The position numbers and the translations under genes were made by a program. DNA of 64,000 bases from Smallanthus sonchifolius (Eukaryota > Streptophyta > Magnoliopsida > Asterales > Asteraceae). Below are positions 33,203 through 41,698 of this stretch, one piece after another; the first letter of the stretch is position 1, and every line of letters starts with the position of its first letter. The notes under the pieces were generated by a model. That model had not been told where the DNA came from and ran no database searches. It saw nothing but the letters and a program-made list of their open reading frames with translations. The stretch lies in contig CM042034.1 of NCBI GenBank assembly GCA_023525975.1, positions 63,795,279 to 63,859,278 of the forward strand, written 5' to 3'.

Positions 33203-36200
33203 TGACTATGTTAAACATAATGAAATTGCAACCCTGATACCATTTAAAAAACAAAAGAATTCCTAATCTTACTATAACTTGGTTAACAAGTAACTTGCTC
33301 CCCAAATAACGCCAATAATTAGAATACTAATGAAACTCCTAATCTCAAGATGTCTAATATATTAAAACTACTAATATTATTTATCTAATAAATAGAAGGC
33401 TATTAATCATTATCTCCTAATTACAAAACAATAATTAAAACGGGTTGTAACAAGTTCTCACCAGTTGATGCTTTAAGTTGTTTTGTTACTGGATTGGAAG
33501 AGGAAATAAGATGTTTAGTAATGGTTAGAATGTTTAATCCATGCTGTATAAGCAAACCTATGCCCATCAACTTAAGGCGCTAAAGGTACACTTTATTACA
33601 AAAAGGATGTGATTTAAAATCTCACTCAAAACCTGATGGAAAAGGAGTTATATGAAAATCATGATTAGCGTGATGGAGGAGTACAATACTTGAGTTCACA
33701 AGATACTTTTATGCAAGATGGTAATGGACATTGACATTTCATAAACAGTTCAAAATTTAGAGTTCACATGTATCCTTGCAAGTTTTAGACCATATGATAT
33801 TGGAAACTTATCCAATAAGCATGAAATATGAATGACAAGCTAAAGACACTTTGAAATAGTAGCAGGTAATATTTCTTGAAGATTGGATAAGATTTGAAGA
33901 GTAAAAGTCGTGATTGTTAAATCTGATTTGGAGGGCAAGCTGGAAACAATTGATTTGATTTACTTTCCTTAAAAGAATTAATTTGATTTAATTTCCTAGT
34001 ATTATTAGATTATTTTAAGCATAAAACGAGGCATCTTATTATATTCCTTTGATCATGGCTTTTGATAAATAAAATTTCAGTTTTCTTCTTCACCAAAGAT
34101 GTACATAAAATAGCTTTCAGAACCCGTGGTGGACACTAGACCTCTTGGTGAATATGACCGTTGGGCTCACTAATGTTCCCTCTAGGCACCTCTTGGTGAA
34201 TATGACCATTGGGCTCACTAATGTTCCCTCTAGCTTTCCAAGCCTAATAAACCACATTTTCAAACTTTCTTAGAAAAGATTATGTTGGCATTCTTAAATG
34301 ATCTACTCATGCCAAAATTGAAGTAATGAAACAGCATGCGACACTAGTAGAATTACTAAGATGTGTTATAGCCTACAACCTAAGCAGTTAATGTGAAAAA
34401 ATATCGGTTATCGGTCAAGGACCGATATTTGAGATATCGGTAACTTTTATATCATGCATAAACTTATATATATATATATAGGGGAAGGATCATAAGGAAA
34501 ATCATTGTTCATGAGAAAACCAAAAAACTACTTATTAAAGGTAAAAAATAATAATAATAAAATCATAACTCAAAATATAAATCAAAAACTAAAAAAGTGG
34601 TTCGGAGACCTGTTTCCCACGTCGTCCTCGTAAAAAAAAAACTTGAAAAAATAGTCGGGTTGGCTTTTGGGTTTAGTTTAGCTTTTAGGTTAGCTTTTGG
34701 AAGGGGGTGGGTGGGGGTTTTAGGTTTTTGGGGGGGTGGGTGGGAGGTTTAGGTTTTTGGGGGGTGGGTGGCGGGGTGGGGTTAGGTTTTTGGGTGGGGG
34801 TGGGGGTTTAGGTTTTTGGGGGTGGGTTAGGCTTTTGGGGTGTACTACACATATGTAGTACCTTTAATGAGAAGTTTTTTGGTTTTCTCATGAAAATGAG
34901 TTTTCTCATGAACTCAACCCTATATATATATACGCTGAAGTTCATAAGAAAACTAACATTTAGCGAGAGAACTAGAGAACTCATTAAAGGCAAAAAAATA
35001 ATAATAAAAAAATCATAGCTCAAAATATAAATCAAAATCTAAAAAAGTGGTTCGGAGACCATGTTTCCCACGTCGTCCTCGTTCAAAAAAAACGCAAAAA
35101 TGCCCGGTTTAGTTTTGGGCAAATGCTATAAAAAACCAACATACTTTCTGGTTTTTTTCATAAAAGTCCCTCAACAATTTTTTGTACGTAAAAAACCAAC
35201 ATACTCTATCTTTTTTCTCACAAAAGTCCCTCAACTAATTTTTGCACACAAAAAACCAACATACTTTCTTGTTTTTCTCACAAAAGTCCATCGACAACTA
35301 TTTATCTTAGCAAATGAATCCGCAAAAGAAAAGCAAAGGAAATCGACCGACGGAAGCAAGAGCAAATGAATCGTTTGCCTTGCTTCTGCCAATTCATTTG
35401 TTAGGATAAATAGTTGTCGAGGGACTTTTGTAAGAAAAACAAGAAAGTATGTTGGTTTTTATGTGCAAAAATTTGTTAAGTGACTTTTGTGAGAATAAAG
35501 AGAGAATATGTTGGTTTTTTATATGCAAAAAATTGTTGAGGGACTTTTGTGAGGAAAACCAAAAAGTATGTTGGTTTTTTACGGCATTTGCCTTTTAGTT
35601 TTTGGGTTTAGTTTAGCTTTTAGGGTTAAGTTTTGGGTTTAGCTTTTAGGGTTAGGTTTTTGGGTTTAGCTTTTAGGGTTAGGTTTTTTGAGGGTAGGGG
35701 TGGGTGGGTTTAGGTTTTGGGGTGGGGGTTAGGTTTTTAGGGGTGGGTGTGTGGGGTTTAGGTTTTTAGGGTGGGTGTGGGGGATTTAGGTTTTTGGGGG
35801 TGAGTGTGGAGGTTTAGGTTTTTTGGTGGCGGCGTGGGTGGGTAGGGTGGGGTTAGGTTTTTGGGTGGGGTGGGGTGGGGTGGGGGGTTTAGGTTTTTGG
35901 GAGTGGGTTAGGTTTTTGGGGTGGTACTACACATATGCAGTATTACGTGGGGGTGGGGGTGGGCTGGGTTAGGTTTTTTTTTTAATGAGGACGACGTGGG
36001 AAACATCGTCTCCGAACCACTTTTTTAGTTTTTGATTTATATTTTGAGTTATGATCTTTTTAATTATTTTTTTCCCTTTTATGAGGAGTTCTCTAGTTCT
36101 CTCATTAAAATTAGTTCTCTCATGAACTCAACCCTATATATATATATATAATACTAATAGTCAAAACTAAAAAGTGTCAATATTTTATATTAGAAACATG

Positions 36201-39200
36201 ATCTAGCAGGTGTGCGAAGTGCGAACGTGGGTGTATTAGGGAGTTAGGGCATTTACTTCGATGGTTTAGACCATGGGTACAAGGCATTGGGCCAACATTT
36301 TTAAAGGGAATGGGCTTTGGGGCAGAAAAATGTTTAAAAAAAAAAGGCCAAGATTAGTAAACCGAGAAACTCAGTGAGACAACCAATATTATGGAATCAA
36401 AATATCGGCGATATCTCGGTATATATCACCGATAATATCGGGACCGATATCTGATATATCACCGATATATCGCCTATTTTGACTGCATAGCCTACAATAA
36501 GAATAGTGACTCATATAAACAAACGTACCCAGTAAAATCCCACTCACAGAAAGCTATGGTAGGGTGTGGGGAGGGTGAGATGAAGGCAAACCTTTCCTCT
36601 ATCCTAACAGTAGACTCATATAATCATCCTATAATTTTTACTAAGTATGGGCAAAAATGGTTTAAATTTTCCCCCAAATCCTTTTTTATTTGCGTGTTTT
36701 CCCATTAATCAATTCCAAGAACTTTTCAACATCAGTTCTTCAGGTGGATTAATTCATCAAGACAGTTAGTTCTAAACTAATACCTTAGTGATTTCCATAA
36801 CACATATCATATGCAACCCATTTGAGATCAAATATAACCCAAATCGACCATTCATAAGTAAATGGCTGGAATTAGTTCAATTAAGCATAGATAAATGTGA
36901 CACGGAGACTTACCTAAACCATTATCTTGGGTGTCGCGATAACTGTAGGAATATGGAAATATTGCAGTGTGTGGCTGAAAATGGAAATAAGACGTGTGAT
37001 GGAAATTAACACCTTTAATTGGTCATAAAAAAATTACACAAAAAAAAGAGAAGAAAAAGACAACTTACAGGGTTGCGTAGCGCCTTGTATGGAGAATCAT
37101 CCAAAAAAATTGTATTTGATTCATTATATACTCCTCTATCCCATGGAAGATTACGATCTTTTTTTTCCCATAACTTTTTTAGTTCTTTTAATACCAAGGG
37201 CTTACCACTGTTCTCAATGGTATTGAAACCTGTTTGGGTGCAGTGAAATTGATCCTGCACAAAAAACAGTTTTAATCATGTTAATGAACACATGGCTGAC
37301 ATTATAATTTATAATGTGGAAAGTTTATACTTTAGAGTAATACATTATACACATAATAATAGTGAGTACCATGGTCTTACCCAACAGAAAAGCAATTGCT
37401 GAGTGTTAATTGCAAGAAACTTAAGAACTTGCTCTATATTCCTTCTGGAGAAGGTTTATAAGTATCACAACACCAAAAAAGTAGCATGAGAGAACAGGGT
37501 AAGGATTAATAAATAAACTTCCATTATAGTAGAGGTGGCAAATTGGCGGGTCGGATATTAGGTAACTTATTCGGTAAACAGGGCCATGCCACTTTTTGAC
37601 CGAAAGGTTAAACTTTTTCAGATAATTACTACCTCAAATATGATGACTTAAATTATTTTAGAAATAATCTAATTCCTTGGATAAATAATCTAGGAGGTTT
37701 ATGTTTTAAAATTACATTTTGGGAAACTTTCAACCCATTGACCCACTTCCTTTTATCAACTTTTTAAAATCGACCCCTTTGACCCATTAGAAAATAGAGA
37801 TAAAAATATAACCCGAATCAAGCTATTCACAAGTAAATGTGTCAACTATGCCACCACTACACATTTACTTGTAGTAATATGCTGAAAATTATAGCACCTT
37901 GTTCTTGATGTCCAAACGCCTACGTTGAATCTCTCGAAACAAAATTTCAAAAATTCATCACAAAATGGTCTCTTGAACACTACAACATACAGCAATAGTC
38001 AAGTTAGCAATTATATGAAACACAAGTAAAAGAATTTTAAATAATTACACTTAAAACCATATCCCAACCTGCTTTTGACCCTATTATTTTATCCGGTTTA
38101 TAAGCTTCATCTGGGTCTGCTACAATATCAACAAGCAAACCATTCACATCAAGAACAAGAAGCTTTTTTTTTAAATGAGGATGACTGTTATCCCCACAAG
38201 AGTTATCTTCATTCTTAATTTGATTATTATTTGCTTCTGTTGCATCTAATTTTGATTCTTCCATCACAATCTTATCCATGCTCTCGTTGTTTTCTTGCTC
38301 AAAATCACAACGGTCAATTTGGATATCCTCCATTAAACTTGCTTCTGTTGCATCTAAATTTGATTCTTCCACCACAATCTTATTCTTGCTCTTGTTGTTT
38401 TCTTGCTCAAAATCACAACGGTCAATTTGGATATCCTCCATTAAACTTTCTTCTGTTGCATCTAATTTTGATTCTTCCACCACAATCTTATCCATGCTTT
38501 TGTTGTTTTCTTGCTCAAAATCACAACGGTCAATTTCGATACCCTCCATTAAACTTTCTTCCCCATCATTAATTGCATAACCTTGTTCGACTACCACATC
38601 TGTATTTGAAATTTCTTCTGTATTTTGGACTTTGTTGGATTCAGAATGGTCCGTGTGATTTTCCCGCATAATATTTCTCCTTTTAGCAGGACTAGGAGAA
38701 CAGTCATACTCCATACTTCTTTGCTCCTGCAAATACATTAGTATCATCAAAATGTTGATAATGTTAAATCATTGTAGCAGACATACAAATCATAAGATGT
38801 AAGACTATGGTTTGATTAAAGTCTTCTTAATACTTTCATCTTTATACTAATAAATAAAAATCTTACGGGGACAGGTGTCACTTTCTGGTGCATTTTTAGC
38901 ATGTTTTTTCCGCCTCTTTCTTATTAAATAATGATATTAAAAAACATATTTATTTTAATGTTTATACTAATAAATAAAAATCTTAAGGGGACACGTATCA
39001 CTTTCTGGTGCATTCTTAGCGAAAAAAAATATTTTTTTAAATATTATATATAAATCTAATTATGGATACTTATTATTCAATTATGGATAATAATTATGTT
39101 ATTAACCAAATGAATTTAATATGAATTAACATTTATCAGTTACATAAAAAAATTAATACCCAATTGAAAAAAAAAATGTTTTAAAAATTAACTTAACATA

Positions 39201-39966
39201 ATTTATAACTGTCACATCAAAGTATATTTTTTAAAGATATATTTTGATGAATGTATGTGTTAACAAATGACATTATATTTTATCCAACCCGTGTAACACA
39301 CGGGATTCTAACATAGTTTATTATAAATTAATGTAACAATGTCAACAGTTTCATGAAATTGATGTTGATAATTTCCCCAAGAAATGCATTCCATGTGGTA
39401 CCCAATACAGAATTTAATAGGGACTTGTTATAGCTACACCAGACGATGTCATCTAAACACCAGACGACGTTATCATACAGCCCGTACTGTAGGCCGAAAA
39501 AAGGTAATACGGCCTGTATTGTAGGCGAAAAAAGGTAATACAGCCCGTATTCTAGGTGAAAAAAAAGGTAATACTTACCGTATTGGTGCATGTGGTGTAC
39601 TGCCAATTTAAAATTTGGAATTATGTTATGGGAAGTTGAAACAAGATGGGGCATCATAGGAGCACATTATCTTCCAATATTGTGTTAATTACAATGTTAC
39701 AGATCTAAGAGAATAATTCAATTTCTTTATCAAGAAAAAGTCAAATCTCATATTTGAAGGTCAAAACTTGTTGCATCTTACTTTCTATGAATTCAACATA
39801 TTACAACTACACGATTATAGTGCTTTCTGGATAAATTCACAAATAATTTTACCCAGTCAACTTATCAATTGAACAATTACAACTTTCATAAATACAAACT
39901 CAGGGAACAAACATTCGTCATTCAAATTAATGTGTATCTGCGTGAGAAAGAATCAAATACCTTCAT
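22812..39966 (-). CDS. Tandem FCP1/NIF-type HAD phosphatase-like protein, 12 exons
   Basis: Exons (minus strand, high to low): 39966-39961, 38726-38069, 37979-37898, 37444-37381, 37254-37069, 36974-36914, 32769-32491, 32103-32022, 24527-24461, 24237-24052, 23964-23904, 23440-22812. Joined they give 2361 bases, an exact open frame of 786 codons, with GT/AG at each junction. If translation began at 38714 the protein would have 780 residues in the same frame. Residues about 60-175 contain three 36-residue repeats. Domain 1 (about 187-390) has LLVLDVNGLLVD (Asp195), VWTSRT, LLFCW and IFLDDSPYKAL (Asp322, Asp323). Domain 2 (about 412-620) repeats the same exon pattern (82, 64 or 67, 186 and 61 bases) but reads IIIEAGGLLVD and LLVESTPHKAL, so the nucleophile and both late acids are lost. 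The tail has nine 16-residue LLEPKAESTT repeats. The family is the plant NLI-interacting-factor/CTD-phosphatase-like HAD group. Domain 1 could dephosphorylate a protein; domain 2 is probably regulatory. Substrate unknown. Confidence 0.88.
23441..24600. other. Short introns among the last phosphatase exons
   Basis: Introns at 23441-23903, 23965-24051 and 24238-24460 are ordinary in size. The first holds degenerate GGGTC/TTGACCC words (about 23560-23850), typical of a decayed TE. Confidence 0.5.
24610..25565. mobile_element. TE debris in the large intron: hAT-like end and PIF/Harbinger ORF1 fragment
   Basis: At 24610 TAGGGGTGTGAA resembles a hAT MITE end; a possible partner (AACCCCTA) lies at about 31946 beyond the copia insertion, without a convincing target duplication. 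From about 24960 there is sequence starting with CT repeats. On the minus strand (25409-25215) it encodes a basic, Lys/Glu-rich stretch (FEDRKGHQKQKIRFMEEHM) like the C-terminus of the NAM-associated/ORF1 proteins that accompany PIF/Harbinger transposases. Only a fragment remains. Confidence 0.45.
25571..25826 (+). repeat. 5' LTR of the intronic copia element
   Basis: Matches the 3' LTR from about 25599 to the end (shared AACCACTATAAATCTCTCGT). The first bases do not match, so the outer edge is altered. It contains a TATAAAT that may be its promoter. Confidence 0.75.
25829..25840 (+). other. Primer-binding site of the intronic copia element
   Basis: TGGTATCAGAGC two bases after the LTR end, the standard initiator tRNA-Met site. 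Confidence 0.9.
26521..27330 (+). pseudogene. gag: Copia gag remnant
   Basis: From ATGACGTTTGATGG the broken reading gives FDGQDYGFW, then MQIEDMLYQKSLHL, MAYNIVKEKTTFGLL and LFSSLPESWSDTVTAV, the familiar gag (UBN2) sequence of Tnt1-like elements. A zinc knuckle survives with its first part damaged (NCKKKGHFRSQC, about 27197-27230). At least four in-frame stops or shifts are present. Confidence 0.78.
27331..28788 (+). pseudogene. pol: Copia protease-integrase remnant with an internal 57-bp duplication
   Basis: A protease start (WIMDSGSSFHAV) at about 27335 is followed by the pre-integrase zinc region (LWHQRLGHMSDKGLKML) and the integrase core (LIHLDVYGPT, FIDDATRKVW, SNNGGEYISKEF, PGTPQQNGVAERMNRTL), then VFGCTAYSLLKDGDRDKLD to 28788. 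Exactly duplicated bases 27803-27859 and 27860-27916 repeat 19 codons around CESCVFGKQKK in frame. The frame is interrupted near 28435 and elsewhere. The segment ends where a MULE MITE has inserted. Confidence 0.85.
28789..29306. mobile_element. MULE-type MITE, CGATAT-rich, with exact 9-bp target duplication
   Basis: Flanked by ACCGACAGT at 28780-28788 and 29307-29315, a 9-bp duplication typical of Mutator-like elements. Ends are TATGCAGT and ACTGCATAG. Both subterminal regions are dense in CGATAT/ATATCGG words, and the middle is AT-rich with a TA run. A relative sits at 34379-36488. Removing it would join the copia reading again. Confidence 0.88.
29439..29905. mobile_element. Possible solo LTR or other insertion in the copia pol
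   Basis: The copia reading (ETHWVKRST, then PPEKYS) is interrupted after about 29438 and resumes near 29905 with LKDS and MKDEMKSLEKN. The intervening sequence is non-coding and contains words such as CAAAAACCCCCAATTT. Ends resemble TG/CA at best weakly, and no target duplication was confirmed. Confidence 0.45.
29906..31497 (+). pseudogene. pol: Copia reverse transcriptase and RNase H remnant
   Basis: RT begins EIAMKDEMKSLEKNRTWEL, with VYRVKDEHDGTKRYKARLV and VDYKEIFSPV. A frameshift near 30160 leads to QLDVKTAFLHGYL and another leads to SLYELKQAPRQWYLKF. The catalytic box reads LLYMNDMLIAG: the expected YVDD is YMND, so an active-site Asp is changed. RNase H motifs (YMACAEASKELIWLK, 31075-31120) follow after a stop at about 30900. 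A purine-rich stretch precedes the 3' LTR. Confidence 0.85.
31498..31778 (+). repeat. 3' LTR of the intronic copia element
   Basis: Begins TGTCATGTG and ends TAAAAACA, and its last 230 bases match the 5' LTR. Differences and small indels between the two show the insertion is older than the gypsy element at the left of the window. Confidence 0.8.
32819..33129. mobile_element. MITE with about 50-bp inverted repeats in a TA run
   Basis: Left end GGGGAGGGATCAAGAGAAAA and right end TTTTCTCTGGAACCCTCCC are inverted copies, continuing inward (GAAAACCGAGAAAACCAC pairs with GTGGTTTTCTCGGTTTTC). Flanks are TA repeats, so a TA target is likely (Tc1/mariner-like) but cannot be proved in a TA run. It contains TACGTATACGTA words. 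It lies only about 50 bases from the exon edge at 32769. A truncated relative is at 55080-55226. Confidence 0.75.
33130..33199. repeat. (TA)n microsatellite, about 35 units
   Basis: An uninterrupted TA run of about 70 bases beside the MITE, in an intron of the phosphatase-like gene. Confidence 0.95.
34085..34335 (+). pseudogene. Old gypsy RT fragment with 48-bp tandem duplication, intronic
   Basis: Broken reading gives TKDVHKIAFRTRGGH, then LGSLMFPL/GLTNVPSSFPSLIN and a stretch like the FxDDxL box (about 34290-34320), matching the Ty3/gypsy RT palm. Bases 34141-34188 are repeated at 34189-34236. It is a very degenerate relic. Confidence 0.6.
34481..34920. mobile_element. MITE nested in the MULE, about 440 bp
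   Basis: The left end (GGGGAAGGATCATAAGGAAA, then TTCATGAGAAAACC) and the reverse complement of the right end (AGGGTTGAGTTCATGAGAAA) pair over about 60 bases. TA repeats flank both sides. Its interior is a G-rich GGTTTAGGTTTTTGGGGG array. Confidence 0.75.
35118..35592. repeat. Foldback element built of 60-bp tandem units
   Basis: GGCAAATGC at the left edge and GCATTTGCC at the right edge are inverted copies. Each arm has three successive units of about 60 bases containing AAAAACCAACATACTTTCT and AAAAGTCCCTCAACAA (or their complements), so the whole 475 bases can fold into one long hairpin around a short centre near 35330-35390. The immediate flanks are T-rich and too alike to prove a target duplication. 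Confidence 0.8.
35630..35960. repeat. Degenerate telomere-like G-rich array
   Basis: Many copies of GGTTTAGG, TTTAGGGTTAGG and runs of 4-6 G occur here and at 34660-34850. The words resemble the plant telomere repeat TTTAGGG but are irregular. The plus strand could form G-quadruplexes. Confidence 0.7.
38225..38560. repeat. 108-bp coding tandem repeat, three copies
   Basis: The second exon of the phosphatase-like gene repeats a 36-codon unit (ESLMEDIQIDRCDFEQENNK and SMDKIVVEESKLDATE) three times with few differences. The units are acidic, polar and probably unstructured. Confidence 0.9.
38839..39316 (+). mobile_element. Helitron-like element in intron 1 of the phosphatase-like gene
   Basis: Starts TCTTTATACTAATAAATAAA and ends CTAACATAG before T, after a perfect hairpin CCCGTGTAACACACGGG (39288-39304). 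The start sequence and the following AAAATCTTA are repeated at about 38958, so the 5' end may be duplicated or two elements may be nested. The ATAG ending is a variant of the usual CTRR. Confidence 0.55.
39478..39590. repeat. Short tandem repeat, about 33 bp x 3-4
   Basis: The unit (GTAGGCGAAAAAAGGTAATA followed by CGGCCTGTATT) recurs with small changes. It is within intron 1 and has no coding meaning. Confidence 0.75.
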
Positions 39967-40110
39967 TTGAAGCTATAATACGACAATAATTGGAGAAGTG
40001 AACAAGTTTCAGAAGAAAGACCGCCGCCGCCGTTGACCACCGTGGAGATTAGAGAATCTAATTGTTGAAACGCAGCCGAAATATTGAGGGATTCAAATAG
40101 TTAGTCACGC
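39961..40110 (-). other. Probable first exon and 5' UTR of the phosphatase-like gene
   Basis: The minus strand has a GC-rich leader (GGCGGCGGCGGTCTTTC) with no ATG until ATGAAG at 39966-39961, directly followed by a good donor (AAG/GTATTTG). Joined to the acceptor at 38726 it stays in frame with the downstream MEYDCSPSP. The transcription start is not determined. Confidence 0.6.
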
Positions 40111-40216
40111 GCGGCGCATATATGTGGATCTTGTTTGGATTCCAGCCAAAGATTGCTTCCCCTGGTTACCAAGCATATCCTATTTCTCCTTTTCTTTATT
40201 TTGCTTGTTTAGGTTA

Positions 40217-41636
40217 GAGTTAACTACACGGAAAGTCCACCTGCTTTGCCTGTATCGCGGAACAGTTCCTACGTTTCTAAAATTACAAGTATAGTCCCTG
40301 CTAGTTTTTTTTTTAACGACAATTTGGATCACTGACCCACTCGATCATCTCAACTCAGGAGGAAACCCACCATAAATGAGAAAACGCTAGTGGAACTTAT
40401 TATTAACTTCAGTTAGATTTTTTGTTAAATTTTATAAAATGACTAAAATATCTTTTTATTAGAAAAAAAAATGAAATTAAAATAAATATTAAACAATAAA
40501 ATTAGTTGGACTCATGTATACATAATATAATTTTTTTTTAAAAGCCAACCTCCCATTCCCATGCCCCCACATTTCTTCTACAAGTTGAAGTCCCAGCAAG
40601 ATTTCATATTCTCGGCCAATTTGCTGTCAGCTTCTTTGTACTACTAAATCCCAAACAAAAGCCATAATCGTCTATCCCCACCTTAACCGCTATTGATGGT
40701 AAAATCGTTGGTCAACATCAACCGTCATACAGAAAATTTCAATCCACGATCTTCTTTTTCCGATCAATCTGTTTAGCTTGAAACGCTACCAAACTTTGTT
40801 ACCATTAACCATCTCCACTAAATCGTGATTATAGATATCAAGAATTTCCAAATTCAAAGCAATAGTGGAATGAGCAATCTCACAAGAGCATTTTCGACAT
40901 TACTGTTTTTTAATTCACTCAGATCTATGGTTTTTAGGTTTTTGAAACGATAAATGAATAGACAAATGGTATCGTTTTTTATTTTACTCAGATCTATGCA
41001 GCCCCTGTGTGATTTACCAACGACACTGTGAGAGAATTCCGGCAACCGATCCACTGTGAGATTCGTTTTTACGACTTCACATGAGTTTCTTGTAAGTTAA
41101 TATCGGATTTGGTTTCATGAGCGATGATAGTCACGAGAGCTCGTCGAAAAAAATGGAGCTTTGGCCTGAGAAAAATGGTTCCATGGAGCAATGTAAATCA
41201 AGATAGAGCTTTGTCTGACTTCCGACACTTCTAACATGGTGGAGATGGCCGGTAGTGTGGTCTATTTTGCAGATCGAGGGTTATTGGAGGTCGACAGATG
41301 TTTCAAGGTTCGGTCAGAAAACAATGGAAAAGAAAGATTTAGGAGGTTTAGTTGTATTTTGTTTTTATATGTTGTGGGTCCCAAATGAATTTTATTAATT
41401 TCTTATTTTTAGTAAAGGAGTGGGCCATGTGTTTTTTATTAGTTTATTTTTTTTCTTTTACAATTAAGATAATTAGTACTTTAACACGTAATTAAGATAA
41501 AGGTTAACGTCAGTTAGTGCCAAGGACCACTAGTGTTACCCGCTTATGAACAGTAAGGAGCACAAATGATTTTAGAAAACTGGGGACTAAAGGTGCAATA
41601 TGGTCTAACCCAGGGGACCATTCGTGTAATTAACTC
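40217..41636. mobile_element. MULE-type element, 1420 bp, upstream of the phosphatase-like gene
   Basis: Ends GAGTTAACTACACG and CGTGTAATTAACTC are inverted copies, flanked by exact 9-bp TTTAGGTTA (40208-40216 and 41637-41645). No transposase is encoded. The interior 40780-41340 is less AT-rich and contains a short minus-strand frame (66 codons) that is not recognised; it could be captured host sequence. The left edge is about 250 bases from the gene's first ATG, so it probably borders the promoter. Confidence 0.85.
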
Positions 41637-41698
41637 TTTAGGTTAAATAAACAAATAGGATTCTAATAATCCAAACTATGACTAGTTGGTTGATAATA

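Larger units (their letters stand above)
34933..36134. mobile_element. Related long-TIR MITE, 1.2 kb, containing a foldback
   Basis: Arms of about 160-180 bases (34933-35112 and 35975-36134) are inverted copies, including AGTGGTTCGGAGAC and GTCTCCGAACCACT. The outer 60 bases resemble the neighbour at 34481-34920, so both belong to one family. Between the arms are the foldback at 35118-35592 and a second G-rich array. Confidence 0.75.
34379..36488. mobile_element. Second MULE-type CGATAT element, enlarged by nested MITEs
   Basis: Ends CCTAAGCAGTTAATG and GACTGCAT with a 9-bp duplication AGCCTACAA (34370-34378 and 36489-36497). Its outer parts match the MITE at 28789-29306 (ATATCGGTTATCGGTCAAGG on the left, ATATCACCGATAATATCGGG on the right). 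Two other inverted-repeat elements sit in its TA-rich middle. The whole lies in the 4.1-kb intron between exons at 36914 and 32769. Confidence 0.83.

Noticed and set aside
33099..33305. Ile-Tyr repeat frame
   Set aside because: Translation of the TA microsatellite.
38231..38580. Plus-strand Ser/Leu/Cys-rich frames of 100 and 113 codons
   Set aside because: Antisense to the 108-bp coding repeat of the phosphatase-like gene.
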